A DNA stretch of 31,132 bases from CAZEZY01 sp964516635 (GTDB lineage Bacteria; Pseudomonadota; Gammaproteobacteria; Burkholderiales; Burkholderiaceae_C). The stretch is taken from assembly GCA_964516635.1 (NCBI GenBank), contig CAZEZY010000011.1, forward strand, positions 1 to 31,132, given 5' to 3'. The position numbers and the translations under genes were made by a program. Of this stretch, positions 16,121 through 23,619 are shown piece by piece. Each line of letters starts with the position of its first letter. Within the stretch, counting starts at the first letter, position 1. The notes under the pieces were generated by a model. It worked only from the letters and a program-made list of their open reading frames with translations. It searched no databases and was not told the origin of the DNA.

Positions 16121-17215
16121 ATGAGTGAATCGCCCATCGTCCCTTCCACTCAGGCCTCTCAGTCAAACGCCAGCACCCAGGCGTTTGACCTGCTCGCTCT
16201 TGAACGCTGGCTGGGTGAGCAACTGCCGGGGTTTGCGGGGCCTTTGCGTCTGGAGAAATTTCCGGGCGGACAATCCAACCCCACCTACCGGCTGATCACG
16301 CCGGCGCGACACTACGTGATGCGGACCAAACCTGGCCCGGTTGCCCGGTTGCTGCCCTCGGCCCATGCCATCGAGCGCGAATTCCGGGTGATGAGTGGTC
16401 TGTCGGGCACCGATGTGCCAGTGGCCCGAATGCACACGCTGTGTGAAGACGAATCGGTCATTGGCCGCGCCTTCTACGTCATGGAGTGCGTGGAAGGGCG
16501 GGTACTCTGGGAGCAGTCCCTCCCAGGCATGTCACCAGTGGAGCGGCGGGCCCACTACCTCGAGATGAACCGGGTACTGGCTGCCCTCCACAAGGTGGAT
16601 TTTCGGGCCTGCGGCCTCGCCGACTACGGAAAGCCTGGCAACTATTTCGAGCGCCAGATCGGCCGCTGGAGCAAGCAGTATCTGGCCTCCGTGACCCAGC
16701 CGATTCCCGAAATGGACCGGCTGATCGACTGGCTGCCCGCCCACATCCCGACGATGGCGAAGGACGAGTCGATGGTGTCCATCGTGCACGGCGACTACCG
16801 GCTGGACAACCTGATGTTCCATCCCAGTGAGCCTCGGGTGTTGGCCGTGCTGGATTGGGAGTTGTCCACCCTGGGTCACCCGCTGGCCGATTTCAGCTAC
16901 CACTGCATGTCGTGGCACATTCCGCCGGGTCTGTTCCGCGGCATTGCGGGGCTGGACATTGCCTCGCTGGGCATCCCGTCCGAAGCGGATTACATCCGGC
17001 TGTATTGCGAACGCACCGCTTTCGTCACCCCCGAGCGGCTCATGACCGACTGGAACTTCTATCTGGCCTACAACATGTTCCGCCTCGCCGCCATTTTGCA
17101 AGGCATCGCCAAGCGGGTGGAGGACGGCACGGCATCCAGTGCCCAGGCCCGTCAGTCAGGCGCGGGCGCTCGCCCGATGGCCGAACTCGCCTGGTCATTC
17201 GCTCAACGGACCTGA
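16121..17215 (+). CDS. APH-fold phosphotransferase (ACAD10/11 kinase-domain-like, LvaA-like)
   Basis: This 364-residue protein has the aminoglycoside-phosphotransferase/choline-kinase fold: a glycine-rich loop FPGGQSNPTYRL (47-58), Lys70 in MRTKPG, Glu86 for the salt bridge, the catalytic HGDYRLDN (223-230, base Asp225), and the metal-binding DWE (245-247). Antibiotic resistance is unlikely. Proteins of this branch sit beside ACAD10/11-type acyl-CoA dehydrogenases, and in levulinate degradation LvaA phosphorylates the 4-hydroxyl of 4-hydroxyvaleryl-CoA. Here the next gene, 25 bp downstream, is such a dehydrogenase, so an acyl-CoA hydroxyl kinase is the best proposal. A CGGAG Shine-Dalgarno precedes the ATG. 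No LvaB-like small partner is visible. Fold and pairing are seen; the substrate is inferred. Confidence 0.88.
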   Translation: MSESPIVPSTQASQSNASTQAFDLLALERWLGEQLPGFAGPLRLEKFPGGQSNPTYRLITPARHYVMRTKPGPVARLLPSAHAIEREFRVMSGLSGTDVPVARMHTLCEDESVIGRAFYVMECVEGRVLWEQSLPGMSPVERRAHYLEMNRVLAALHKVDFRACGLADYGKPGNYFERQIGRWSKQYLASVTQPIPEMDRLIDWLPAHIPTMAKDESMVSIVHGDYRLDNLMFHPSEPRVLAVLDWELSTLGHPLADFSYHCMSWHIPPGLFRGIAGLDIASLGIPSEADYIRLYCERTAFVTPERLMTDWNFYLAYNMFRLAAILQGIAKRVEDGTASSAQARQSGAGARPMAELAWSFAQRT

Positions 17216-17240
17216 ACCCCTCATCCCCAAGGAGACCCCC

Positions 17241-18500
17241 ATGCACTTCGACTACACCCCCAAAGTGAAGGCGTTCCAGGCCCGGCTGACCGACTTCATG
17301 AACGAGCACATCTACCCCAACGAGTCGCGTTTCTTTGCAGAGATCGCGGCCCATCGTGCCCGAGGGAATGCCTGGGTCCCCACCACCCTGATTGAAGAGC
17401 TCAAACCGAAGGCGCGTGCTGCCGGTCTCTGGAATCTCTTTCTGCCCCACTCCAGGCGGGCACCCGAAGGATTGAGCAACCTGGAATACGCACCCCTGTG
17501 CGAAATCATGGGTCGCGTCCCGTTTGCCCCCGAGGTCTTCAACTGCTCGGCCCCCGATACCGGCAACATGGAAACGCTGGAACGCTATGCCTCTGAAACG
17601 CTCAAGGACCAGTGGCTCGAGCCCTTGCTGCACGGCGAAATCCGGTCGGCCTTCCTGATGACCGAACCGGAAGTGGCCTCGTCTGACGCCACCAACATCC
17701 AGTGCCGCATCGAACGCCAGGGCGACGAATACGTGATCAATGGCCGCAAATGGTGGTCGTCAGGTGCCGGTGACCCTCGCTGTGCGGTGTACATCGTGAT
17801 GGGCAAGACCGACCCCGAGGCCCCACGGCATTCGCAGCAGTCCATGATTGTGGTCCCCGCGAACGCGCCCGGCGTGAAAGTGATCCGGCCCTTGTCGGTA
17901 TTCGGCTACGACGATGCCCCCCACGGCCACATGGAAGTGGTGCTCGACAACGTTCGCGTGCCAGCTGGCAACATCCTGCTAGGCGAAGGACGCGGTTTTG
18001 AAATCGCGCAAGGACGACTGGGACCGGGGCGGATTCACCATTGCATGCGCTCCATCGGTGCCGCAGAGCGGGCGCTCGAACTCATGTGCAAACGTCTGAA
18101 CAGCCGCGTGGCCTTCGGCAAGCCGGTTTCGGCTCAGTCGATCTGGCACGAGCGCATCGCCGAAGCCCGCTGCCTGATCGAGCAGGCCCGTCTGCTCACC
18201 CTCAAGGCCGCCTACATGATGGACACCGTCGGCAACAAGGTGGCCAGGGCCGAGATTGCCATGATCAAGGTCGTGGCGCCGAACATGGCTTGCCAGATCA
18301 TCGACTGGGCGATCCAGGCCCATGGCGGTGGTGGCGTGAGCGACGATTTCCCGCTGGCCTATTCGTACGCCCATCAGCGCACCCTGAGACTGGCCGACGG
18401 GCCCGATGAGGTACACCGCAATGCCATTGCCAAGCTGGAATTGGCACGGCACACCCTCATCCGCAATGAAGTCGACATGCCAGTGACCCGTGGCTGCTGA
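17241..18500 (+). CDS. Acyl-CoA dehydrogenase, ACAD10/11 type (LvaC-like)
   Basis: A 419-residue flavoprotein of the acyl-CoA dehydrogenase fold. The FAD/substrate segment FLMTEPEVASSDATNI is at 138-153, AFGKPV at 291-296, QAHGGGGVSDDFPLA at 359-373, and the C-terminal RLADGPDEVHR at 383-393. In ordinary ACADs the catalytic base lies in a YEGT motif; here the equivalent is ADGP, with Asp386 in its place, as in human ACAD10/ACAD11. Those enzymes, and LvaC in Pseudomonas, work on 4-phosphoacyl-CoA rather than doing simple alpha-beta dehydrogenation. A clear AAGGAGA Shine-Dalgarno before the ATG at 17241 decides the start. The TGA stop is only 3 bp from the stop of the convergent GspE-like gene. 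Confidence 0.92.
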   Translation: MHFDYTPKVKAFQARLTDFMNEHIYPNESRFFAEIAAHRARGNAWVPTTLIEELKPKARAAGLWNLFLPHSRRAPEGLSNLEYAPLCEIMGRVPFAPEVFNCSAPDTGNMETLERYASETLKDQWLEPLLHGEIRSAFLMTEPEVASSDATNIQCRIERQGDEYVINGRKWWSSGAGDPRCAVYIVMGKTDPEAPRHSQQSMIVVPANAPGVKVIRPLSVFGYDDAPHGHMEVVLDNVRVPAGNILLGEGRGFEIAQGRLGPGRIHHCMRSIGAAERALELMCKRLNSRVAFGKPVSAQSIWHERIAEARCLIEQARLLTLKAAYMMDTVGNKVARAEIAMIKVVAPNMACQIIDWAIQAHGGGGVSDDFPLAYSYAHQRTLRLADGPDEVHRNAIAKLELARHTLIRNEVDMPVTRGC

Positions 18501-18503
18501 AAG

Positions 18504-20942
18504 TTAGCCCAGGGTGGAGGAGCGAACCTCGGCCAGGCTTGTCAGCCCTTGGAGGACTTTTTCGATGCCATCCTGGCGGAGCGTTCGCATCCCTTCCTGA
18601 ATCGCCAGCGACTGGATTTGCAAGGGCCTTGCACGGCTCTGGATGAGGTGTCGCATATCGGGCGAATTGCTCAGCAGTTCATGGACGGCCAGACGCCCAA
18701 GGTAACCGGTGTGCCCGCAACGATCGCAACCGTTGGCATGCGCTATCTGCAGCTGGCCGTTCTTTCCAAAACGCTTGATCCAGTCAGCCATAAGACTGGC
18801 GTTGTCGCGAAAGGGGTGCTCGTCAGGAAGTTGCGCTTGGTAATCCGACATGAGTTCAAGCAGTTGCGCCTCGGGCAGGTCGTGGGCGGTCATGCAGGAA
18901 CTGCACCACCTTCTGACCAGACGCTGAGAGAGGATGCCCTGTAGCGAATCGGCGAACGAGAACGGGTCCACACCCAGATCAATGAGGCGGACCACCGTTT
19001 CAGCTGCCGAGTTGGTATGGAGCGTCGAGAACACGAGGTGGCCCGTCAAGGCCGCCTCGATGGAAATTTCAGCGGTATCCTGATCCCGAATCTCACCGAC
19101 CATGATCACATCCGGATCGGCACGAAGCAAGGCGCGAAGGGCTGCGGCAAAAGTCCAGCCGATCTTGGGATTGACCTGAATCTGACGCAGCCCTTTCTGG
19201 GTGATTTCAACCGGATCTTCGGCGGTCCAGATCTTTCGATCGGGGGTGTTGATGCGCTTGAGTGCCGAGTGCAGGGTGGTGGTCTTGCCGGAACCGGTAG
19301 GCCCCACGCAGAGGAAAAGCCCATAGGGCCTTTCCACAATGGACGCAAACTCGGACAGGTTGTGTGCACTCAACTGGAGCTTTTCTAACGGCAGCGGCTC
19401 GGCGGACGACAAGATGCGAAGCACCACATCTTCCATGCCATTGGCGGTGGGAATGGTGACCACACGAAGTTCGATCGCCAGACCACCAAACTTGGCAAAA
19501 TTGATTTTGCCGTCCTGTGGCTTGCGCTTTTCGGAGATATCCAGGTCGCACATGATCTTGATGCGAGCGATCAAGGCGTTGCGGTAGCTTGCGGGCAGTT
19601 CGAGATAGGGACGCATCTGGCCGTCCACACGGAAGCGAATCACCACCTTTTCTCGACCTGCGTAAGGTTCGATGTGAATGTCGGAAGCGCGCTGATAAAA
19701 CGCTTCACTGATCATGGAATTGATCAGCTTGACCAGTGTATTGTCAGATTGTTCGAGGGGCTTCTCGTCATCTGTCTCCCTGGCTTCGTCTGTGAGTTCA
19801 ACGGCCAGTTGCATCACATCAACTTCGGCCGTCTTGGTCTCAGAGGCATCTCCCGAAGAACTGGCGGGTTTGGAAGATTTTGTGGCGGAAGCCAGATCGC
19901 TCATTCCGATCTCGCGGTAAGCCTTTTTGATCTTCTCGGGCAACTCACCGCTGGCACTCACCACCGGAATGACCTTGCGCTGAGTGGTGAATTCGAGTTC
20001 TTCAATGACCTTGTACTGCAAGGGATCGGTCATGGCCACGACCAGGGTTCCGCCCTGGTCGAGAATGGGCATCACCTGCAGACGGAGAGCCAGCGCCAAC
20101 GGGACCCTTCGCAAGGCTGATGTATCGACCGGAAACTTCGCCAGATCGACAAACGGGTAACCCATCTTGCGGGCAAAAGCCAGCTGAAGGTCCGCCGCTG
20201 TGACCAAGCCTTTTTCGAGCAATAGCTGTCCGAGTGGCTTTTTCTTCAAGCCGGTCTGGAGATGCAGAACGCTGTGAAGCTGCTCTTTGGTGATCTTGCC
20301 AAGGCCTAGCAAGGCAGCGCCGATCGGCACGGGTTTGAGATTTCTCTGGCGGATTACTGCATCCTTGAGTTCTTCGACTGTCTCAACGATTGACTTTTCG
20401 ATGATCTCACCAAGCACATCTTCATCGACAAATTCTTCGATCAGCATGCTACTGGCAAAATCATTGTCCGATAAGATACTGACATCGCTGGATCGGTGTT
20501 CGAATTTCAGAATCCCTGCTTTTGGAACGAAAACCCGGTAAGGATCCTCTTCATTGCTGCCCTTCGGAAAAATCCACAATCCCTGTTCGACTTTCTGGTA
20601 ACGATGGGAAATGCCAGAGTAGACGGAACCATCACGCAGGAAAACCGCAAACGGCCCAGCCATTGATTCGGAACCGGGCACCTCGGTCGTTGAAAAGTTC
20701 CTGTCAGTCGCAGGCAAGAACTTCACACTCAACCGTTTGACTTGGTTGAACTTCAAAGTGATGGCCTGTTTTCGACCGTTCGGGAGAATCTTGACCGTCC
20801 TTTTCTCGGTATCAAAGTCGGTCAACGCCCCCTGAACATTATTTCCTGCCCAGCCTTCGGCAGTCACATCCAATTGGGGATGCCCTTTTTCAAAGGAGTC
20901 ATACCGGTCGATGTTGGGCAAATCGAAAAATTTCGTGGTCAT
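18504..20942 (-). CDS. GspE/PilB-family secretion/pilus assembly ATPase with N-terminal extension
   Basis: An 812-residue ATPase of the type II secretion/type IV pilus assembly family. The C-terminal motor is intact: Walker A GPTGSGKT (547-554), Asp box TAEDPVEI (573-580), Walker B DPDVIMVGEIRD (609-620), His box GHLVFSTLHT (634-643), and a zinc-type tetracysteine (C680, C683, C739, C742). Before it lie two MshEN-like repeats (about 206-261). The first 150-170 residues are not standard GspE: two beta-rich segments (about 36-75 and 96-150) resemble each other in pattern. The start at 20942 leaves a 2-bp gap to the upstream gene; an earlier in-frame ATG at 20963 would overlap it. No other secretion genes are nearby, so the partner machine is unknown. 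Confidence 0.88.
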   Translation of the reverse strand: MTTKFFDLPNIDRYDSFEKGHPQLDVTAEGWAGNNVQGALTDFDTEKRTVKILPNGRKQAITLKFNQVKRLSVKFLPATDRNFSTTEVPGSESMAGPFAVFLRDGSVYSGISHRYQKVEQGLWIFPKGSNEEDPYRVFVPKAGILKFEHRSSDVSILSDNDFASSMLIEEFVDEDVLGEIIEKSIVETVEELKDAVIRQRNLKPVPIGAALLGLGKITKEQLHSVLHLQTGLKKKPLGQLLLEKGLVTAADLQLAFARKMGYPFVDLAKFPVDTSALRRVPLALALRLQVMPILDQGGTLVVAMTDPLQYKVIEELEFTTQRKVIPVVSASGELPEKIKKAYREIGMSDLASATKSSKPASSSGDASETKTAEVDVMQLAVELTDEARETDDEKPLEQSDNTLVKLINSMISEAFYQRASDIHIEPYAGREKVVIRFRVDGQMRPYLELPASYRNALIARIKIMCDLDISEKRKPQDGKINFAKFGGLAIELRVVTIPTANGMEDVVLRILSSAEPLPLEKLQLSAHNLSEFASIVERPYGLFLCVGPTGSGKTTTLHSALKRINTPDRKIWTAEDPVEITQKGLRQIQVNPKIGWTFAAALRALLRADPDVIMVGEIRDQDTAEISIEAALTGHLVFSTLHTNSAAETVVRLIDLGVDPFSFADSLQGILSQRLVRRWCSSCMTAHDLPEAQLLELMSDYQAQLPDEHPFRDNASLMADWIKRFGKNGQLQIAHANGCDRCGHTGYLGRLAVHELLSNSPDMRHLIQSRARPLQIQSLAIQEGMRTLRQDGIEKVLQGLTSLAEVRSSTLG

Positions 20943-20944
20943 GA

Positions 20945-21166
20945 TTAAAGATCCAGTACCCATTTGATAACGTTCTTGGCGAGAAATCCCAGCATACCAA
21001 AGGAGAGAACAAGAAACAGAATGAAGGTGCCGAACTTGCCTGCCTTGGATTCCCTGGCCAGGTTCAACACGATGAAAAGCATGTACAAAATAAATGCACC
21101 GACACCAAAGGTGAGACCAAACTGCGCTACCTGTCCTTCGGTGTAGCCAAATAGGGTTCCCTGCAT
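20945..21166 (-). CDS. Small two-helix membrane protein, DUF2788-like
   Basis: A 73-residue protein with two hydrophobic helices, about residues 16-38 (FGLTFGVGAFILYMLFIVLN) and 46-64 (TFILFLVLSFGMLGFLA), joined by a short charged loop ARESKAGKFG. The wording matches my memory of the DUF2788 family, common in beta- and gammaproteobacteria and of unknown function. A Shine-Dalgarno AAGG lies about ten bases before the ATG. The gene is 10 bp after the DUF2189-like gene and 2 bp before the GspE-like ATPase, so it is very probably co-translated with the ATPase. Whether it anchors or regulates that ATPase at the inner membrane is speculation. Confidence 0.8.
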   Translation of the reverse strand: MQGTLFGYTEGQVAQFGLTFGVGAFILYMLFIVLNLARESKAGKFGTFILFLVLSFGMLGFLAKNVIKWVLDL

Positions 21167-21176
21167 ACCCGACCTT

Positions 21177-21965
21177 TCAGACCGCAGGAACGCTGACCGA
21201 ACCGGCGCGTTTCAGTTCCACATAGGCGTGCCAGCTGGCATGTCCCAGCCAGGGCACCACCACAATGAGCCCCACCATGAGCGTGAGCAGCCCCACCCCC
21301 ACCAGCGCCACAATGAGAAAGGCCCAGAGCGCCATGACAACGGGGTGAGAGCCAACCGCGCGCCAGCTCTGACCCACCGACTCCCACAAAGGTGCACGGG
21401 TGTCCACGAGCATGGGCAAGGTCACCACGCTGGAGGCAAAAACCGGGGCGGCCAGCAAGGCACCGAGCAGCACCCACACCTCAAACAGACCTGGTGATGG
21501 CGCCAGCACCACATGCTGAAGGAAATCGACCGGTTTCTCGATCGGCTGAGTGGCCCAGAGCGTGATGAGCCCCGCCGACGTCAGAACCCAGCCGGTTCCA
21601 GCCACGGCCAGCAGCAATCCGAAACCCATCAGGCGCCGGTCACCAGACAGCCAGATGTTCAAAATGGCCCTGCAACAGACCTTTTCACCGGTCGCCGCCT
21701 TCTGACTGACCGCATACAGTCCGGTGGCCAGCACAGGTGACACGATCAGAAAACCCGAAAAAGCGCCAGCCAGCCACCAGAACTGGTCTTTGGCCAACCA
21801 GAACAACAGGAGGCCAAACACCGCCAGCGCCAAGCCATGCAGCAGCCCTGGAACGGGATTGCCGGTGAGGTCCTTCCAACCCAGCCAGAGCCAGCGCAAA
21901 GGCGACAGCAGGTTGATGGAGGCAACGGGTTGAGGCGACTCGTGAAGCGGTGGCATGCCTGGCAT
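21177..21965 (-). CDS. DUF2189-type multi-pass membrane protein
   Basis: The 262-residue product has about six hydrophobic segments: two close together near 35-75, then others around 120-150, 165-190 and 205-240. The sequence carries the pattern of DUF2189/COG5473 integral membrane proteins, for example PLRWLWLGWKDL near the N-terminus and a repeated leucine/glycine-rich core. Function is unknown in the family. The open frame extends further upstream inside yejF; the ATG at 21965 (or 21956) leaves a 28-bp gap to the yejF stop and is preferred, though neither start has a strong Shine-Dalgarno. It is in the same transcription direction as yejABEF and the GspE-like gene. Confidence 0.78.
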   Translation of the reverse strand: MPGMPPLHESPQPVASINLLSPLRWLWLGWKDLTGNPVPGLLHGLALAVFGLLLFWLAKDQFWWLAGAFSGFLIVSPVLATGLYAVSQKAATGEKVCCRAILNIWLSGDRRLMGFGLLLAVAGTGWVLTSAGLITLWATQPIEKPVDFLQHVVLAPSPGLFEVWVLLGALLAAPVFASSVVTLPMLVDTRAPLWESVGQSWRAVGSHPVVMALWAFLIVALVGVGLLTLMVGLIVVVPWLGHASWHAYVELKRAGSVSVPAV

Positions 21966-21993
21966 TTTCTGATGGGCGACACCCTTGATTGGA

Positions 21994-23619
21994 TCACAAA
22001 GGGGCACAGGCGCTAAGGAGTTGCCGAGTGTAAGGATGACCCGGTGCCTTGAGGACCTGCTCGGCAGGTCCGGTTTCCACCACTTCACCGGCCTGCATCA
22101 CCATCACCTCGTGGGCCATGGCCCAGATCACGTCCACATCGTGGGTGATGAGCAGGTAGCTCAGGCCACGTTCGCGCTGCAGCCGCAGGAGCAGCTCGAT
22201 CACCTGTTTCTGGACAGTCACGTCCAGTGCCGAAGTGGGTTCGTCCAGCACCAGCAGTTGAGGCTTGACGATGAGCGCACGGGCAATCGCCATGCGCTGG
22301 CGCTGCCCACCGGAAAACTCGTGGGGGTAACGCTGCAGCCACGCTGACAGCGCTTCACGCGGCAGGTCGGGCAGCAGCCCCACCTCGCGCAGGGTCTGCA
22401 TCACCCGATCTCGCCGCTGGTCTTCGCCGAGTTCAGGTGAATGGATGGTCAGCCCTTCACCAACGATCTGTTCGACCGTCATGCGAGGCGAGAGCGACGA
22501 AAACGGGTCCTGAAACACCACCTGTACCTGCTGGCGCAGCCGACGTGCCTCGGGTGTGTTGGCCTTGCCCTGGGGCCAGCGCTGGCCCATGATCTGGAGG
22601 TGACCTTCGTGTGGATGCAGGCCCAGCGCCGCCAGGGCCAGCGTCGATTTGCCGGACCCGGATTCGCCTACCACCCCCAGGGTGGCCCCAGGCTGCAGGG
22701 CAAAGTCGGCCCCCTTGACAGCTTCAAAACGCCCGCGACGGAACCAGCCCGCGATCCCGGGCAAGGGCGTGGCGTAGGCCACCACCAGCTCACGCGCGAC
22801 CACCACCGGCGTGTGCGTGCTGGCAGCGGCGGGGGGCAGATCGCGCTGGGGGCGACTGCCCAGCAGCTTGCGGGTGTAAGCATGCCTGGGTTGCCCGAAC
22901 ACTTCGGTCACCGTGCCCTGCTCCACCAGATGGCCTTTCTCCATCACGGCCACGCGGTCGGCAAACTGACGCACCAGATGCAGGTCGTGGGTGATCAGCA
23001 GCACCGCCATGCCCATTCGCTGTTGCAGTTCGCCCAGCAGCGCCAGGATCTGGCCACGCAGGCTGGCGTCCAGTGCGGTGGTGGGCTCGTCGGCAATGAG
23101 CAGTTTGGGCTCGCTGGCCAGGGCCATGGCGATCATGGCTCGCTGTCGCTGACCACCGCTGAGCTGGTGCGGAAAAGCCTGCGCGCGTCGTGCGGGTTCG
23201 GGAATGCCGGTGGCGGCCAGCAATTCCTCGACCCGTCGGACTGCATCACGTGCCGTCAGGCCCTTTTTGAGGGTCAGGATTTCGGTGATCTGGTCGCCGA
23301 TGGTGTACAACGGATTCAGCGCCGTCATGGGCTCCTGGAAGATGCAGGCCACCTCGTCGCCCCGCACGCCACGCAGTTCACGCTCGCTCAGTTGAAGCAG
23401 ATCTCGGCCCATGAAGTGGGCCTGCCCCTGGATGTGCGAATCCGGCACCAGCCTCAGCAGGCTCAGGGCCGATACCGTCTTGCCCGAGCCCGACTCCCCC
23501 ACCAGCGCCAGCTTTTCGCCAGCCTTGACGCTGAAATCGATGCCATGCACCACCGCCTGTCCACCGAAACCGATGCACAGGCCGCGCACGTCAAGCAGCG
23601 TGTCCGGGGTGGCGCTCAT
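21994..23619 (-). CDS. yejF: Peptide ABC importer, fused double ATPase subunit
   Basis: YejF supplies both nucleotide-binding domains of the YejABEF peptide importer, known in E. coli for uptake of microcin C. The 541 residues contain two complete ABC cassettes: Walker A GESGSGKT (41-48), signature LSGGQRQR (153-160) and LLIADEPTTALD (173-184) in the first; GESGSGKST (318-326), FSGGQRQR (435-442) and LLVLDEPTSALD (455-466) in the second. Each is followed by the oligopeptide-transporter C-terminal segment (HAYTRKLL, HPYTRQLL). The ATG overlaps the yejE stop as ATGA. Peptide substrate and microcin sensitivity of this organism are inferred from the family only. Confidence 0.93.
   Translation of the reverse strand: MSATPDTLLDVRGLCIGFGGQAVVHGIDFSVKAGEKLALVGESGSGKTVSALSLLRLVPDSHIQGQAHFMGRDLLQLSERELRGVRGDEVACIFQEPMTALNPLYTIGDQITEILTLKKGLTARDAVRRVEELLAATGIPEPARRAQAFPHQLSGGQRQRAMIAMALASEPKLLIADEPTTALDASLRGQILALLGELQQRMGMAVLLITHDLHLVRQFADRVAVMEKGHLVEQGTVTEVFGQPRHAYTRKLLGSRPQRDLPPAAASTHTPVVVARELVVAYATPLPGIAGWFRRGRFEAVKGADFALQPGATLGVVGESGSGKSTLALAALGLHPHEGHLQIMGQRWPQGKANTPEARRLRQQVQVVFQDPFSSLSPRMTVEQIVGEGLTIHSPELGEDQRRDRVMQTLREVGLLPDLPREALSAWLQRYPHEFSGGQRQRMAIARALIVKPQLLVLDEPTSALDVTVQKQVIELLLRLQRERGLSYLLITHDVDVIWAMAHEVMVMQAGEVVETGPAEQVLKAPGHPYTRQLLSACAPL

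Noticed and set aside
16121..17215. Aminoglycoside resistance gene
   Set aside because: The APH fold is present, but the protein sits beside an ACAD10/11-type dehydrogenase in an acyl-CoA operon, and its sequence fits that non-resistance branch.
21985..21997. TTGAT-TGG-ATCAC, resembling an FNR box, before the DUF2189-like gene
   Set aside because: The spacer is three bases instead of four and the last base is wrong; it also lies over the end of the yejF coding region.
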